Positions 47,381-55,930 of a DNA stretch of 64,000 nucleotides are shown piece by piece (position 1 is the first letter of the stretch; each line of letters begins with the position of its first letter). The notes beneath the pieces were generated by a model, which had not been told where the DNA came from, searched no databases, and was given only the letters and a program-made list of their open reading frames with translations. The position numbers and the translations under genes were made by a program. The stretch covers positions 620,001-684,000 of the forward strand of contig NZ_UAUU01000002.1 of the NCBI RefSeq assembly GCF_900457465.1. Direction: 5' to 3'. The stretch is from Sphingobacterium multivorum (lineage in GTDB: Bacteria > Bacteroidota > Bacteroidia > Sphingobacteriales > Sphingobacteriaceae).

Positions 47381-47526
47381 AATAAATTTACGATACCACG
47401 AGTTTGAATAAATAAGCTGTTATTTCTCTATTCCAGCCATTTTATTTTGTCTAAATGTCAAAAAATAGATAAAAGAGCAACTTATCCCTTGTCTTATCCC
47501 CCAAAAAATTATATTTTTACGCCAAA

Positions 47527-47534
47527 TATTTTTG
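47527..47534 (+). promoter_or_regulatory. Candidate promoter -7 box of sucC
   Basis: TATTTTTG, three bases before the ATG at 47538. An alternative is TATATTTT at 47510-47517 with TTG at 47489-47491 (18-base spacer). Confidence 0.4.
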
Positions 47535-47537
47535 CAA

Positions 47538-48731
47538 ATGAACATTCACGAATATCAAGGAAAGCAAATACTAAAGAGCTTTGGTGTGCGCGTACAGGAA
47601 GGTATCGTAGCAGATACTCCAGAGCAAGCTGTGGAAGCGGCCAAAAAAATGAAAGAAGACTACAATTCTGATTGGGTTGTTGTTAAAGCTCAAATTCACG
47701 CTGGTGGCCGTGGTAAAGGTGGTGGTGTCAAGTTGGCTAAGAACTTAGATGAAGTCAAACAAAGAGCAACTGACATCATTGGCATGCAATTAGTAACGCC
47801 TCAAACTGGACCTGAAGGTAAAAAAGTAAACAAAGTTTTGGTAGCTCAAGACGTTTATTATCCAGGCGAGAGCGAAACAAAAGAATTCTACATGTCTGTA
47901 TTATTAGACCGTGCTAAAGGACGTAACATCGTTATGTACTCTACAGAAGGTGGTATGGATATCGAAGAAGTTGCAGAAAAAACACCACACTTGATTTTCA
48001 AAGAAGAAATCGATCCAAAAGTAGGCTTACAAGGATTCCAAGCACGTAAAATTGCTTTCAATCTTGGTCTTTCTGGTGCTGCACACAAAGAAATGGTAAA
48101 ATTTGTTGCTGCTCTTTACAAAGCATACGATTCTACAGACTCTTCTATGTTTGAGATCAATCCGGTATTAAAAACTTCAGACGACAAGATCTTAGCAGTT
48201 GATGCGAAGGTAAATCTTGATGAGAACGCTTTGTACCGTCACCCAGATTACGCTGCTATGCGTGACGTAACTGAAGAAGATCCGACGGAAGTTGAAGCTG
48301 GTGAATCAAACCTTAACTACGTTAAATTAGATGGTAACGTAGGTTGTATGGTAAATGGTGCTGGTTTAGCAATGGCTACAATGGACATCATCAAATTAGC
48401 TGGTGGTGAACCTGCAAATTTCTTGGACGTAGGTGGTACTGCTAACGCTGAAACTGTAAAGGCTGGTTTCAATATCATCTTAAAGGACCCTAACGTAAAA
48501 GCGATCTTAATTAATATCTTCGGTGGTATTGTTCGTTGTGACCGTGTTGCTCAAGGTGTAATTGATGCTTACAGCGAAATCGGTAACATCCCTGTTCCAA
48601 TCATCGTTCGCCTTCAAGGTACGAATGCTGAAGAGGCTAAAAAATTAATTGATGAGTCCGGTTTACAAGTTTATTCCGCAATCTTATTGAAAGAAGCTGC
48701 TGAATTGGTAACAAAAGTATTAAAAGGTTAG
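47538..48731 (+). CDS. sucC: Succinyl-CoA synthetase, ADP-forming beta subunit
   Basis: 397 residues; TCA-cycle enzyme making ATP (or GTP) from succinyl-CoA. The ATP-grasp domain ([17 protein letters not shown] start; [16 protein letters not shown]) is followed by the CoA-ligase domain with [15 protein letters not shown]. The ATG at 47538 is the universal start; the frame is open two codons earlier. The alpha subunit gene sucD is not adjacent, unlike in many other bacteria, but this split is usual in Bacteroidota. Confidence 0.96.
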   Translation: MNIHEYQGKQILKSFGVRVQEGIVADTPEQAVEAAKKMKEDYNSDWVVVKAQIHAGGRGKGGGVKLAKNLDEVKQRATDIIGMQLVTPQTGPEGKKVNKVLVAQDVYYPGESETKEFYMSVLLDRAKGRNIVMYSTEGGMDIEEVAEKTPHLIFKEEIDPKVGLQGFQARKIAFNLGLSGAAHKEMVKFVAALYKAYDSTDSSMFEINPVLKTSDDKILAVDAKVNLDENALYRHPDYAAMRDVTEEDPTEVEAGESNLNYVKLDGNVGCMVNGAGLAMATMDIIKLAGGEPANFLDVGGTANAETVKAGFNIILKDPNVKAILINIFGGIVRCDRVAQGVIDAYSEIGNIPVPIIVRLQGTNAEEAKKLIDESGLQVYSAILLKEAAELVTKVLKG

Positions 48732-48750
48732 TTCCTTTAATCATCATAAC

Positions 48751-48787
48751 AAAAAGCGCGGATTAGTTATAATCCGCGCTTTTTTGT
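48751..48787 (+). terminator. Intrinsic terminator of sucC
   Basis: AAAAAGCGCGGATTA and TAATCCGCGCTTTTTT pair around GTTA. A strong GC-rich stem. Confidence 0.88.
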
Positions 48788-48995
48788 TTCTATCGGCTAT
48801 TTCTGTACGCCACAACGAAAAAAAAGCACTTCCTACCGATCCGATATTTCATAGCAAAGTGAGCTATGTGTCGTTTCCCCTGCTTTGCGTTTTCACCCAT
48901 CTTTATTTCAGAAAATATTTTTCCTTTGCACATTAACGAACCATCTTCAAGTGAATTAAATCAACATTTATAACCAATAAACCAACAGAATAGCT

Positions 48996-49003
48996 TATTT
49001 TTG
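48996..49003 (+). promoter_or_regulatory. Promoter -7 box of asnS
   Basis: TATTTTTG matches TAnnTTTG, 51 bases before the chosen start. The other 48788-49054 bases show nothing assignable. Confidence 0.4.
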
Positions 49004-49054
49004 TATTGCTTTTCTAACAAAGCATCTTTTACAAGTCAATCTCCAAAAATTAAG

Positions 49055-50500
49055 ATGGAACACACAAGAATAAAGGAACTATTGAATGCCACAGAATTTG
49101 GCAAAGAGGTCGTTGTTAAAGGTTGGGTAAGAACTTTCCGTAACAATCAGTTTATAGCAATCAATGACGGTTCGTCAATCAATAATATTCAAGCAGTAGT
49201 CGATTTTGAAAATACACCTGAAGATATCTTAAAACGGATCACCACTGGAGCAGCAGTTCGCGTAAAAGGTCAATTGGTAGAATCACTGGGTAAAGGGCAA
49301 AAAGTTGAGGTTAAAGCGACAGAAGTTAGTATTATTGGCGACTCTGATCCCGAAAAATATCCATTACAGCCCAAAAAGCATAGCTTAGAATTTTTACGTG
49401 AAATTGCGCATTTGCGTTTCCGTACCGGAACATTCAATGCGGTTTTCAAAGTGCGTAATGCTTTAGCATTTGCAGTACACAAGTTTTTTCAGGAAAATGA
49501 CTTTGTCTATATGCATACACCGATCATCACAGGTTCGGATGCGGAAGGTGCTGGAGAAATGTTTCAGGTTACAACCTTGGATTTAAAAAACCCGCCACGT
49601 AAAGAAAATGGAGATATCGATTTCAAAGAAGACTTCTTTGGGAAATCGACGAACCTTACTGTATCAGGCCAATTAGAAGGGGAACTTGGCGCTATGGCCT
49701 TTGGAAACATCTATACGTTCGGCCCAACATTTAGAGCGGAAAACTCAAATACAACACGTCACTTAGCCGAATTTTGGATGATCGAACCAGAAATGGCTTT
49801 CTATGAATTGGAAGACAATATGGATCTGGCCGAAGCTTTGCTGAAATATGTCATCAAATACGCTTTGGAAACTTGTCCAGAAGAAATTGAGTTCTTAACA
49901 AATCGCTTAATGGAAGAAGAGAAATCAAAACCAGCTGCGGAACGGTCAGAATTAAACCTGGTAGAGAAATTGAACTTTGTTTTAACAAACGATTTTGAAC
50001 GCGTAACCTATACAGATGCCGTTGAAATATTAAAGCGTAGCAAACCAAACCAGAAGAAACAATTCAAATATTTAATTGATGACTGGGGAGCTGATTTACA
50101 ATCGGAACACGAACGTTATTTGGTGGAAAAACACTTCAAAAAACCTGTTATCTTAACAGACTATCCACGCGAAATCAAGTCCTTTTATATGAAGCAAAAT
50201 GAGCCGGATGCACAAGGAAGAAACACAGTCCGTGCCATGGACATTCTTTTTCCAGGTATTGGTGAAATGGTCGGTGGTTCGCAACGTGAAGAAAATCTTG
50301 ATCGCTTACTCGATCGCATGGCTGAAGTTGGTATTCCTGCAGAAGAAATGGAGTGGTTCTTGGATACACGACGCTTTGGTTCAGTCCCACATTCAGGATT
50401 TGGTGTAGGCTTTGAGCGCTTGGTATTATTCACAACCGGAATGACAAATATCCGCGATGTAATACCATTTCCGCGCACACCGAAAAACGCAGAATTTTAA
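49055..50500 (+). CDS. asnS: Asparaginyl-tRNA synthetase
   Basis: 481-residue class II aminoacyl-tRNA synthetase charging tRNA-Asn. I use the ATG at 49055 ([10 protein letters not shown]) because the earlier frame adds 18 residues that do not fit the family. An OB-fold anticodon-binding domain (about 15-110) is followed by class II motif 2 ([14 protein letters not shown]) and motif 3 ([12 protein letters not shown]). Full length. Monocistronic, with a terminator hairpin at 50504-50548. Confidence 0.96.
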   Translation: MEHTRIKELLNATEFGKEVVVKGWVRTFRNNQFIAINDGSSINNIQAVVDFENTPEDILKRITTGAAVRVKGQLVESLGKGQKVEVKATEVSIIGDSDPEKYPLQPKKHSLEFLREIAHLRFRTGTFNAVFKVRNALAFAVHKFFQENDFVYMHTPIITGSDAEGAGEMFQVTTLDLKNPPRKENGDIDFKEDFFGKSTNLTVSGQLEGELGAMAFGNIYTFGPTFRAENSNTTRHLAEFWMIEPEMAFYELEDNMDLAEALLKYVIKYALETCPEEIEFLTNRLMEEEKSKPAAERSELNLVEKLNFVLTNDFERVTYTDAVEILKRSKPNQKKQFKYLIDDWGADLQSEHERYLVEKHFKKPVILTDYPREIKSFYMKQNEPDAQGRNTVRAMDILFPGIGEMVGGSQREENLDRLLDRMAEVGIPAEEMEWFLDTRRFGSVPHSGFGVGFERLVLFTTGMTNIRDVIPFPRTPKNAEF

Positions 50501-50503
50501 TCT

Positions 50504-50548
50504 AAAGAACAACAGCCAAAACAAAATATTTTGGCTGTTGTTCTTTTA
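50504..50548 (+). terminator. Intrinsic terminator of asnS
   Basis: AAAGAACAACAGCCAAAA and TTTTGGCTGTTGTTCTTT pair perfectly (18 bases) around a CAAAATA loop and end in TTTT. Confidence 0.82.
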
Positions 50549-50582
50549 TATATAGTGTATCTGAATGCAGATAATAACCATT

Positions 50583-50608
50583 GCCCTATTGACATCCTAC
50601 AATAGGGC
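50583..50608. repeat. 9-bp inverted repeat before the YrdC/Sua5-like gene
   Basis: GCCCTATTG and CAATAGGGC flank an eight-base loop, 41 bases before the start codon at 50649. Could be an operator or a 5'-leader hairpin; there is no T tract, so a terminator is unlikely. Confidence 0.5.
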
Positions 50609-50648
50609 CTGAGATTAGACCTAATTCAGGTGCTTAACAAAAATAAAA

Positions 50649-51269
50649 ATGCTCATTAAGATATATAACGATAACCCCAATCCCAGGGCAATAGAACAGG
50701 CGGTTGATATTCTTCGCCGTGGTGGTGTAATTATCTACCCTACCGATACCGTATACGGTATTGGCTGTGATATCACGCAACAAAAAGCCATAGAACGCTT
50801 ATGTGAAATTAGGGGGCTAAAACCAGAAAAGGCGAACCTATCATTTATCTGCTATGATTTAACAGATATTTCGCAGTACACAAAATCCTTCGATACCTCC
50901 GTATTCCGTGTATTGAAAAAAGCATTGCCAGGACCCTTTACTTTTATTTTTAACGCAACAACTAAAGTCCCTAAGCTCCTAAGTTCCAAAAAGAAGACCG
51001 TGGGTATCCGTGTTCCAGACAATAATATTGTTCGTGAAATTGTCAGACAATTAGGCAACCCTATTGTGACAGCCTCCATTCACGATGAAGATGAAATTAT
51101 TGAATATTCTACCGATCCAGAATTAATTCACGAAAAATACGAAGATCTAGTTGATGCTGTTATAGATGGCGGTTATGGCGATAATGTCGCATCTACCGTG
51201 GTTGATCTTACAGAAGGAACTTTTGAAGTAATTCGTGAAGGAAAAGGTGACTTGGAGCAATTCCTATAA
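50649..51269 (+). CDS. L-threonylcarbamoyladenylate synthase (Sua5/YciO/YrdC family)
   Basis: 206 residues of a single YrdC domain, which makes threonylcarbamoyl-AMP from threonine, bicarbonate and ATP for t6A37 tRNA modification. Recognisable features are YPTDTVYGIGCDI, IRGLKPEKANLSFIC, LPGPFTFIFNAT, GIRVPDN and the ASTVVDL C-terminus. The sequence is closer to the YciO-type branch than to TsaC. Free-standing; the gene-free region 51270-51947 follows. Confidence 0.92.
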   Translation: MLIKIYNDNPNPRAIEQAVDILRRGGVIIYPTDTVYGIGCDITQQKAIERLCEIRGLKPEKANLSFICYDLTDISQYTKSFDTSVFRVLKKALPGPFTFIFNATTKVPKLLSSKKKTVGIRVPDNNIVREIVRQLGNPIVTASIHDEDEIIEYSTDPELIHEKYEDLVDAVIDGGYGDNVASTVVDLTEGTFEVIREGKGDLEQFL

Positions 51270-51342
51270 AAACCAACTTTCAATAGAAATTCTACATACT
51301 GACCTATTTGCAAAATTTTCCCCAGCGTCATTGTTGGTAATT

Positions 51343-51563
51343 TGTGCATAAACTACTCCCGTCAACATACTTATTAACAAAACAAGCTACTTATTAACAT
51401 AGAGAATGTTAATAAGTAGCTTAATGACCTATGCGTATCAACATAAAATGTGCACAAGTAACCACTTATCAACATGAAATTGTTAATAACACAAAGTATA
51501 AGGTTTCCAAAAAATGACAAAATGTGCAAAACTAAGTAGTTATACACATAAAAATGTGTATAA
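51343..51563. other. Cluster of DnaA-box-like 9-mers (origin-like or DnaA-binding region)
   Basis: Within about 220 bases are three perfect TTATNCACA boxes: 51343-51351 (minus, TTATGCACA), 51540-51548 (plus, TTATACACA) and 51555-51563 (minus, TTATACACA). Six one-or-two-mismatch boxes are TTATTAACA at 51371, 51391 (plus), 51407 and 51481 (minus), TTATCAACA at 51466 and GTATCAACA at 51435. The stretch is A/T-rich and gene-free. recF and a dciA-like gene are the next genes on the right. Flanking genes point toward the cluster, which argues against simple origin polarity. Confidence 0.6.
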
Positions 51564-51947
51564 GTTAGCGGTCATCGACAAATTTGTTAAATAGCGTGTT
51601 TATAAAAAAGCTATACTAACAGATCCCTGTGGAAAGTTAAGAACTATATGCTATCCGTCCTTTTATCGCTATGTTGAAAAGGTCAATTCTGCGCTTTGTT
51701 TCTATAAGTAGTTTTCCAGGAAAAAACAATCCAAAACAATTCACCTTGGACAAATCTAACCTGTGCATTTCCGACCGGTTGCTTTTCAAACTGTTTGATC
51801 GTTGGGCTCCATTCCTCTTCTGCTGTCGCGTCAATGAGAATACTCGTTTTAATTCAATACGCTCGAAGTTTGAGAAAAGTTTTAAGGCACTAGCCTCAGA
51901 TATAGGAAAAAAATATTAAAAGAGTTGCTCTAACATGAAAGGAGGTT

Positions 51948-52274
51948 TTATAAAATCACGACTTCTTCAATAATGACGTGACCTACATATTCATTTACTC
52001 TTCCTAGAATTTGTCTTCGCATAAGCGCCAATTCATTCTTAATAACAGCAGACTCTACCCGTACGAACAGTTTTTTATCACGAACATATAGCTGCTGTGT
52101 GCGATTAGCAATAGCCTTACCAATTAATTGAGGCCAAACAGATGCGATCGAAGTTTCATCAAATTTCCTTCGTAGCTTATAAGCCTCCAAAAGACGCTCA
52201 ACCCCCTCTTTAATCGTCATATCGTCGCTTGACCGAATGAATTCTAGGCTTTTTTTAGTTTGCTTCTTATACAT
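51948..52274 (-). CDS. DUF721 protein, DciA-like
   Basis: 108 residues from the ATG at 52274 (MYKKQTKKSLEF). The DUF721 core shows ASVWPQLIGKAIANRTQQLYVRDKKLFVRVESAVIKNELALMRRQIL. In many bacteria DUF721/DciA interacts with the replicative helicase DnaB and helps load it, replacing DnaC. The longer frame to 52328 overlaps recF heavily, so I prefer this start, which overlaps the recF stop by eight bases. Located next to recF and the DnaA-box cluster, consistent with a replication role. Confidence 0.88.
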   Translation of the reverse strand: MYKKQTKKSLEFIRSSDDMTIKEGVERLLEAYKLRRKFDETSIASVWPQLIGKAIANRTQQLYVRDKKLFVRVESAVIKNELALMRRQILGRVNEYVGHVIIEEVVIL

Positions 52275-53370
52275 TGACTTGTCCTCCTTCAATATCAAAG
52301 ATACGAACAGGGCGGCTGATTTCGTCAAAGATTCGCTGAATTCTCATGGAATCTGTATCCGTCAGGAAAATCTGTCCAAAATCATCTTCTGAAACCATCT
52401 GCATCAATTTATGTGTACGGCGATCATCAAGTTTATCAAAGATGTCATCCAAAAGAAGTAAAGGCTTAAAACCTTTTTTCTGTTGTAGATAAGAATATTG
52501 CGCAAGCTTCAGTGCAATTAGAAAAGATTTTTGTTGGCCCTGGGAGCCAAACTTTTTTAAGGGCATTCCACCGTGAATGGTAAAGATCAGATCATCTTTA
52601 TGTATTCCCTGAGTTGTGCGTTCCAGAATACGGTCACGTTCCAAATTCTTCTCCAAAATATTTAGAAAAGAATCAGCCATTAAAGGCGATTCATAGTGTA
52701 AGTGAACAGACTCTGCATCCTCGGTAAGGAACTGATAGTGTCGATCAAACTCTGGCTGAAATTCCTCCATAAAAGACCTTCTTTTCTGGAAAATAATATT
52801 TCCTACTTCTTCAAGTTGAAAATTGAGAATTTCGATTAGGCCCAGATCCAATACACTGGTTTGACGCGCTTGTTTAAGGAGACTATTACGTTGGGCTAAA
52901 AACTTATTATAAATAATTAGGGTATCTAAATATTTATTATCTGTCTGGGAAATCACATTATCGACAAACTTTCTGCGCTCTTCACTCCCATCTGTTACGA
53001 TGATGCTATCATTGGGAGATATCATGACCAAAGGAAATAAGCCGATATGGTCAGCGAGTCGGGGATAATCCTTTTTATTTTTTTTAAACTGCTTTTTCTG
53101 ATTTTTCTTAAGGCTACAAGAAATGAAGTCACTAATTGATTCTTTATCAAACTCACCCTGTACCATAAACCAGTCATTACCTGATTTGATATGCTGCGAA
53201 TCAATTGGATTGAAATAACTTTTACAGAGTGATAAATAGTGAATCGCATCCAAAAGATTGGTTTTACCAACACCATTATTCCCTGTAAACGCATTTACCT
53301 CGGGAAGAAATTCCAAAGATGATTCCGAGTAATTCTTGAAATTCAGAACAGAAAGTTGCTTCAGCCACAT
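52267..53370 (-). CDS. recF: DNA replication and repair protein RecF
   Basis: 367-residue SMC-like ATPase that loads RecA at gaps and stalled forks. Walker A FTGNNGVGKTN (28-38), signature GSQGQQKSFLIALKLAQ and Walker B LLLLDDIFDKLD are present. The promoter is a TATCTTTG box four bases from the ATG. Transcribed with the DciA-like gene downstream. In many bacteria recF sits with dnaA/dnaN; those are not visible in this window. Confidence 0.95.
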   Translation of the reverse strand: MWLKQLSVLNFKNYSESSLEFLPEVNAFTGNNGVGKTNLLDAIHYLSLCKSYFNPIDSQHIKSGNDWFMVQGEFDKESISDFISCSLKKNQKKQFKKNKKDYPRLADHIGLFPLVMISPNDSIIVTDGSEERRKFVDNVISQTDNKYLDTLIIYNKFLAQRNSLLKQARQTSVLDLGLIEILNFQLEEVGNIIFQKRRSFMEEFQPEFDRHYQFLTEDAESVHLHYESPLMADSFLNILEKNLERDRILERTTQGIHKDDLIFTIHGGMPLKKFGSQGQQKSFLIALKLAQYSYLQQKKGFKPLLLLDDIFDKLDDRRTHKLMQMVSEDDFGQIFLTDTDSMRIQRIFDEISRPVRIFDIEGGQVNV

Positions 53371-53374
53371 AGCA

Positions 53375-53382
53375 CAAAGATA
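53375..53382 (-). promoter_or_regulatory. Promoter -7 box of recF
   Basis: TATCTTTG, then TGCT, then ATG (minus strand). Same four-base spacing as at the helicase, LolD and tilS genes. Confidence 0.6.
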
Positions 53383-53404
53383 CGCTATTTGGGTTGCTAA
53401 AAAT

Positions 53405-53723
53405 TATTTTATTTCCTCAAAATCCACAAACTCACCAGCAGTTTCAGTCCCTTTACGTTCAGGGCCATCCTTCGGTGGAATGTAATCGACATGTACCTTC
53501 CCTTCGGGCTGAGACCTTTTACTTTCCTGTTGTCCTTGACCATTAAATTCATAATAAAATTTACCGCCTGATCCTTGGCTACCGTATGCTCCACCCTGCT
53601 GCTGCGCTTTTTCATCAACTTTTCAGCTGCCTTACGCATTGCAAATGGTAAAAATAATCTAAATAAGAATCTTACTACAAAGTAAACAGCGAATGCAATA
53701 AGTATAAATTTTAAAAATGCCAT
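53405..53723 (-). pseudogene. DUF4834 family membrane protein, frameshifted
   Basis: The first 46 or so codons read normally (MAFLKFILIAFAVYFVVRFLF then KAAEKLMKK), giving one membrane helix and a basic segment as in DUF4834. After the five-A run at 53608-53612 (minus strand AAAAAGCG) the original frame gives unrelated sequence to a stop at 53409. Adding one A restores AQQQGGAYGSQGSGGKFYYEFNG, then the family-typical end GEFVDFEEIK with a stop at 53405. So a single-base deletion in a homopolymer. It may be an assembly error, since the downstream frame is still well preserved. Confidence 0.8.
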
Positions 53724-53812
53724 AGTTAATTCGTTGCTATTTTCTCAAATTTAACCAATAACTCGATAAACTGTTGTCTTTAAAATGTCAGATAAGAATT
53801 TATTAACAAATT

Positions 53813-54307
53813 TTAAGACTTTCCTAATCGCCCTTTTGTTTCCATAATTATTCGATAGAGCTCTTCTTGGCGCTGTGTTCCCAATACGTAAGTAAGACCA
53901 TCTTTATCTGTTAAAAAAACAGCATTTTTGCCACCAGCAAAGAATTTAATCTTTCCTTTTGTATGCAGGTTATAAACCGGATTATTGAAAAAGAATGTGC
54001 TATAAGGCGCCTTTTCTATTTTTGTAATAGAGGCAAGATCGATTTTGACGACACGAGTAGACCATAGTCCACTAATCAGTATATGGTCTTGAAATACTTC
54101 CGTACGGAATAATACCATATACATCATGACAATGGACGTGATGATAATACCTACTCCTACGATAAAGAACAATTGACTCGATATCAAATGGTCTAAATTC
54201 AAATAAAATGCTGTGAAGCAAAAAAGTACGAGCACCAAACGCACGCTTATCCAAACACGGTCACGACCTAAATATTGATTTTCCGAATAAAGTACACCTT
54301 CTTTCAT
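53813..54307 (-). CDS. Membrane protein with bacterial PH-like domain
   Basis: 164 residues. Two membrane helices near the N-terminus (about 22-38 and 46-66), then a soluble beta-rich domain with the pleckstrin-homology-like pattern FQDHILISGLWSTRVVKIDLASITKIEK and LTDKDGLTYVLGTQRQEELYRIIM. Similar bPH proteins occur across bacteria without known function. Located between the DUF4834 and tilS genes on the same strand; operon membership is uncertain. Confidence 0.8.
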   Translation of the reverse strand: MKEGVLYSENQYLGRDRVWISVRLVLVLFCFTAFYLNLDHLISSQLFFIVGVGIIITSIVMMYMVLFRTEVFQDHILISGLWSTRVVKIDLASITKIEKAPYSTFFFNNPVYNLHTKGKIKFFAGGKNAVFLTDKDGLTYVLGTQRQEELYRIIMETKGRLGKS

Positions 54308-54473
54308 TTACTTAAGATTTAGCTATTAATTTGGAGACTTCACACCATTGTTTTCTAATAGCAGAGCTTCTCAATAACTTCGTTTTTACTTCTATAGATT
54401 TTGTCACCTCCAGGGCCCATTGTTTGGACTATCAAGCATATGGCATTAATTCTCAAAACAGAGACCCTTGGCG

Positions 54474-54507
54474 CTGATTAACATCAGCAATTTTTGCTGC
54501 TAATCAG
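54474..54507 (-). terminator. Possible terminator overlapping the tilS stop
   Basis: CTGATTA/TAATCAG and CAGCAA/TTGCTG form nested stems around TTT at the 3' end of tilS. Not followed by a good T tract; moderate support. Confidence 0.4.
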
Positions 54508-55831
54508 TTTTGCAAACTAAAGTAAGGACTTTTTTTGTATTGGCGGTAATTTTATAACGATTGTCCATGCGATAATTGGCTACCCATAGGATATCTCCAT
54601 TTCCATTCACTACGATCGGAATATTTTCTTTTTCAAATAAGCTGATCTTCTTATTGATAAAAAAATCGCTCAACTTCTTCCGCCCTTCCATACCTAAAGG
54701 ATAAAAGCTGTCGCCAACTTTCCATGATCGAATCGTGAGCGGGAAAACTAATACATCATAATCCAGCTTTGCAACCTCACTCGCTTTGACGATAGCTAGA
54801 TCCGCAGAAACATTGGCATGAAAACAATAGTGTTTCCACTCCACAGTTGAAGTTTCGGAGGTGATTAAAGCCTCGTCGGGAGAAATAAATTCCTTTTCAC
54901 GAATAAAAAGCTCATTTCTATCCAAGAGCATATGGTAGGCATCGGATTGAAAAATACGCCCAGACTCTCTCGTCCAAGCCTGTTGAAGATCACTTAGTAC
55001 CGCCTTTGAGAAATTAAAAGCCGAAAACAACTCATAGAGTAAAGGCAAATTATCCATATAGGGTTCCAGGTCTTCTTTCCGAACTCCCCAGCCCTCATCT
55101 ATAGGATAAAACAGCTTTCTCCGGATAGGCTCCACAAATTGCTGCAACAGCTGATAAGATTCCTTAAAATGATTGATATTCTGCTCGAAGACTATCTCAA
55201 AATCTGGCTGAAGTTTTTTAAAATGTGGGATGATATCAATTCTTATTTTATTACGCGCATATTTTGTTGAAAAGTTGGATTGATCGTCTCGATAAGCAAT
55301 CCCATACATATCAACAAAATGTTCAATCTCGCTTGCTTTCAGAAAAAGTAGTGGCCGAATGATGCGTTCCCGGATAGGGAAAATACCCTGGAGTCCTTGG
55401 AGACCCGTTCCACGTGAAAGGTTCAGGAGTACCGTTTCGATATGATCGTTCAGATGCTGGGCTACTGCAATTCGATCGAACTGCAGTTCATGTCGCAATT
55501 TCTCAAACCAAGTATAGCGAAGTTCCCGGGCCGCCATTTGAATCGAAATCTGATGGTCCTTTGCGTAAGCTTTTGTATCAAAGTGCTTCACGTATATTGG
55601 AACATTATTTTCCGTTGCAAATTTCCGAACTAAAGCTTCATCCTCATCAGATTCTGTTCCTCTTAATTGAAAATTGCAATGTGCAATCGCAATAGTATAC
55701 CCTGCTTTTGCAAATAAATGTGCCATTAACATCGAGTCCTTTCCCCCACTCACCGTAAGCAATATTTTATCATGAGGCATCAACAAATGCTCCTTTTCAA
55801 TATAGCCCATTAGTCTTTCCAGCACATTCAT
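54500..55831 (-). CDS. tilS: tRNA(Ile)-lysidine synthetase
   Basis: 443 residues; attaches lysine to C34 of tRNA-Ile(CAU), changing its decoding to AUA. The N-terminal PP-loop ATPase motif is LLTVSGGKDSM (residues 24-34); HCNFQLRG and the HLNDHIETVLLNLSRGTGLQGLQGI block are family signatures. The TilS-specific C-terminal domain (RSWKVGDSFYPLGMEGRKKLSDFFINKK) is present. An essential gene, full length. Divergent from the OstA-like gene. Confidence 0.95.
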   Translation of the reverse strand: MNVLERLMGYIEKEHLLMPHDKILLTVSGGKDSMLMAHLFAKAGYTIAIAHCNFQLRGTESDEDEALVRKFATENNVPIYVKHFDTKAYAKDHQISIQMAARELRYTWFEKLRHELQFDRIAVAQHLNDHIETVLLNLSRGTGLQGLQGIFPIRERIIRPLLFLKASEIEHFVDMYGIAYRDDQSNFSTKYARNKIRIDIIPHFKKLQPDFEIVFEQNINHFKESYQLLQQFVEPIRRKLFYPIDEGWGVRKEDLEPYMDNLPLLYELFSAFNFSKAVLSDLQQAWTRESGRIFQSDAYHMLLDRNELFIREKEFISPDEALITSETSTVEWKHYCFHANVSADLAIVKASEVAKLDYDVLVFPLTIRSWKVGDSFYPLGMEGRKKLSDFFINKKISLFEKENIPIVVNGNGDILWVANYRMDNRYKITANTKKVLTLVCKTD

Positions 55832-55835
55832 AGAA

Positions 55836-55843
55836 CAAAGTTA
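55836..55843 (-). promoter_or_regulatory. Promoter -7 box of tilS
   Basis: TAACTTTG, then TTCT, then ATG on the minus strand: again a four-base spacing to the start codon. Confidence 0.6.
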
Positions 55844-55917
55844 CGGTATATTTTGTCCGAATGATAAATTCAACTCTTAAAATTTGTGAAATCCAGTGAA
55901 GTAGCAATTAAAATCCA

Positions 55918-55925
55918 TATTTTTG
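55918..55925 (+). promoter_or_regulatory. Promoter -7 box of the OstA-like gene
   Basis: TATTTTTG matches TAnnTTTG and ends five bases before a GTG at 55931, which opens a proper signal peptide. This supports the GTG as start. Confidence 0.45.
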
Positions 55926-55930
55926 CCCTT

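Noticed and set aside
51671..51919. 82-codon plus-strand frame in the gene-free region near the DnaA boxes
   Set aside because: No recognisable fold, low-complexity Lys/Phe/Ser composition unlike neighbours, and an opposite-strand frame of similar quality covers the same bases.
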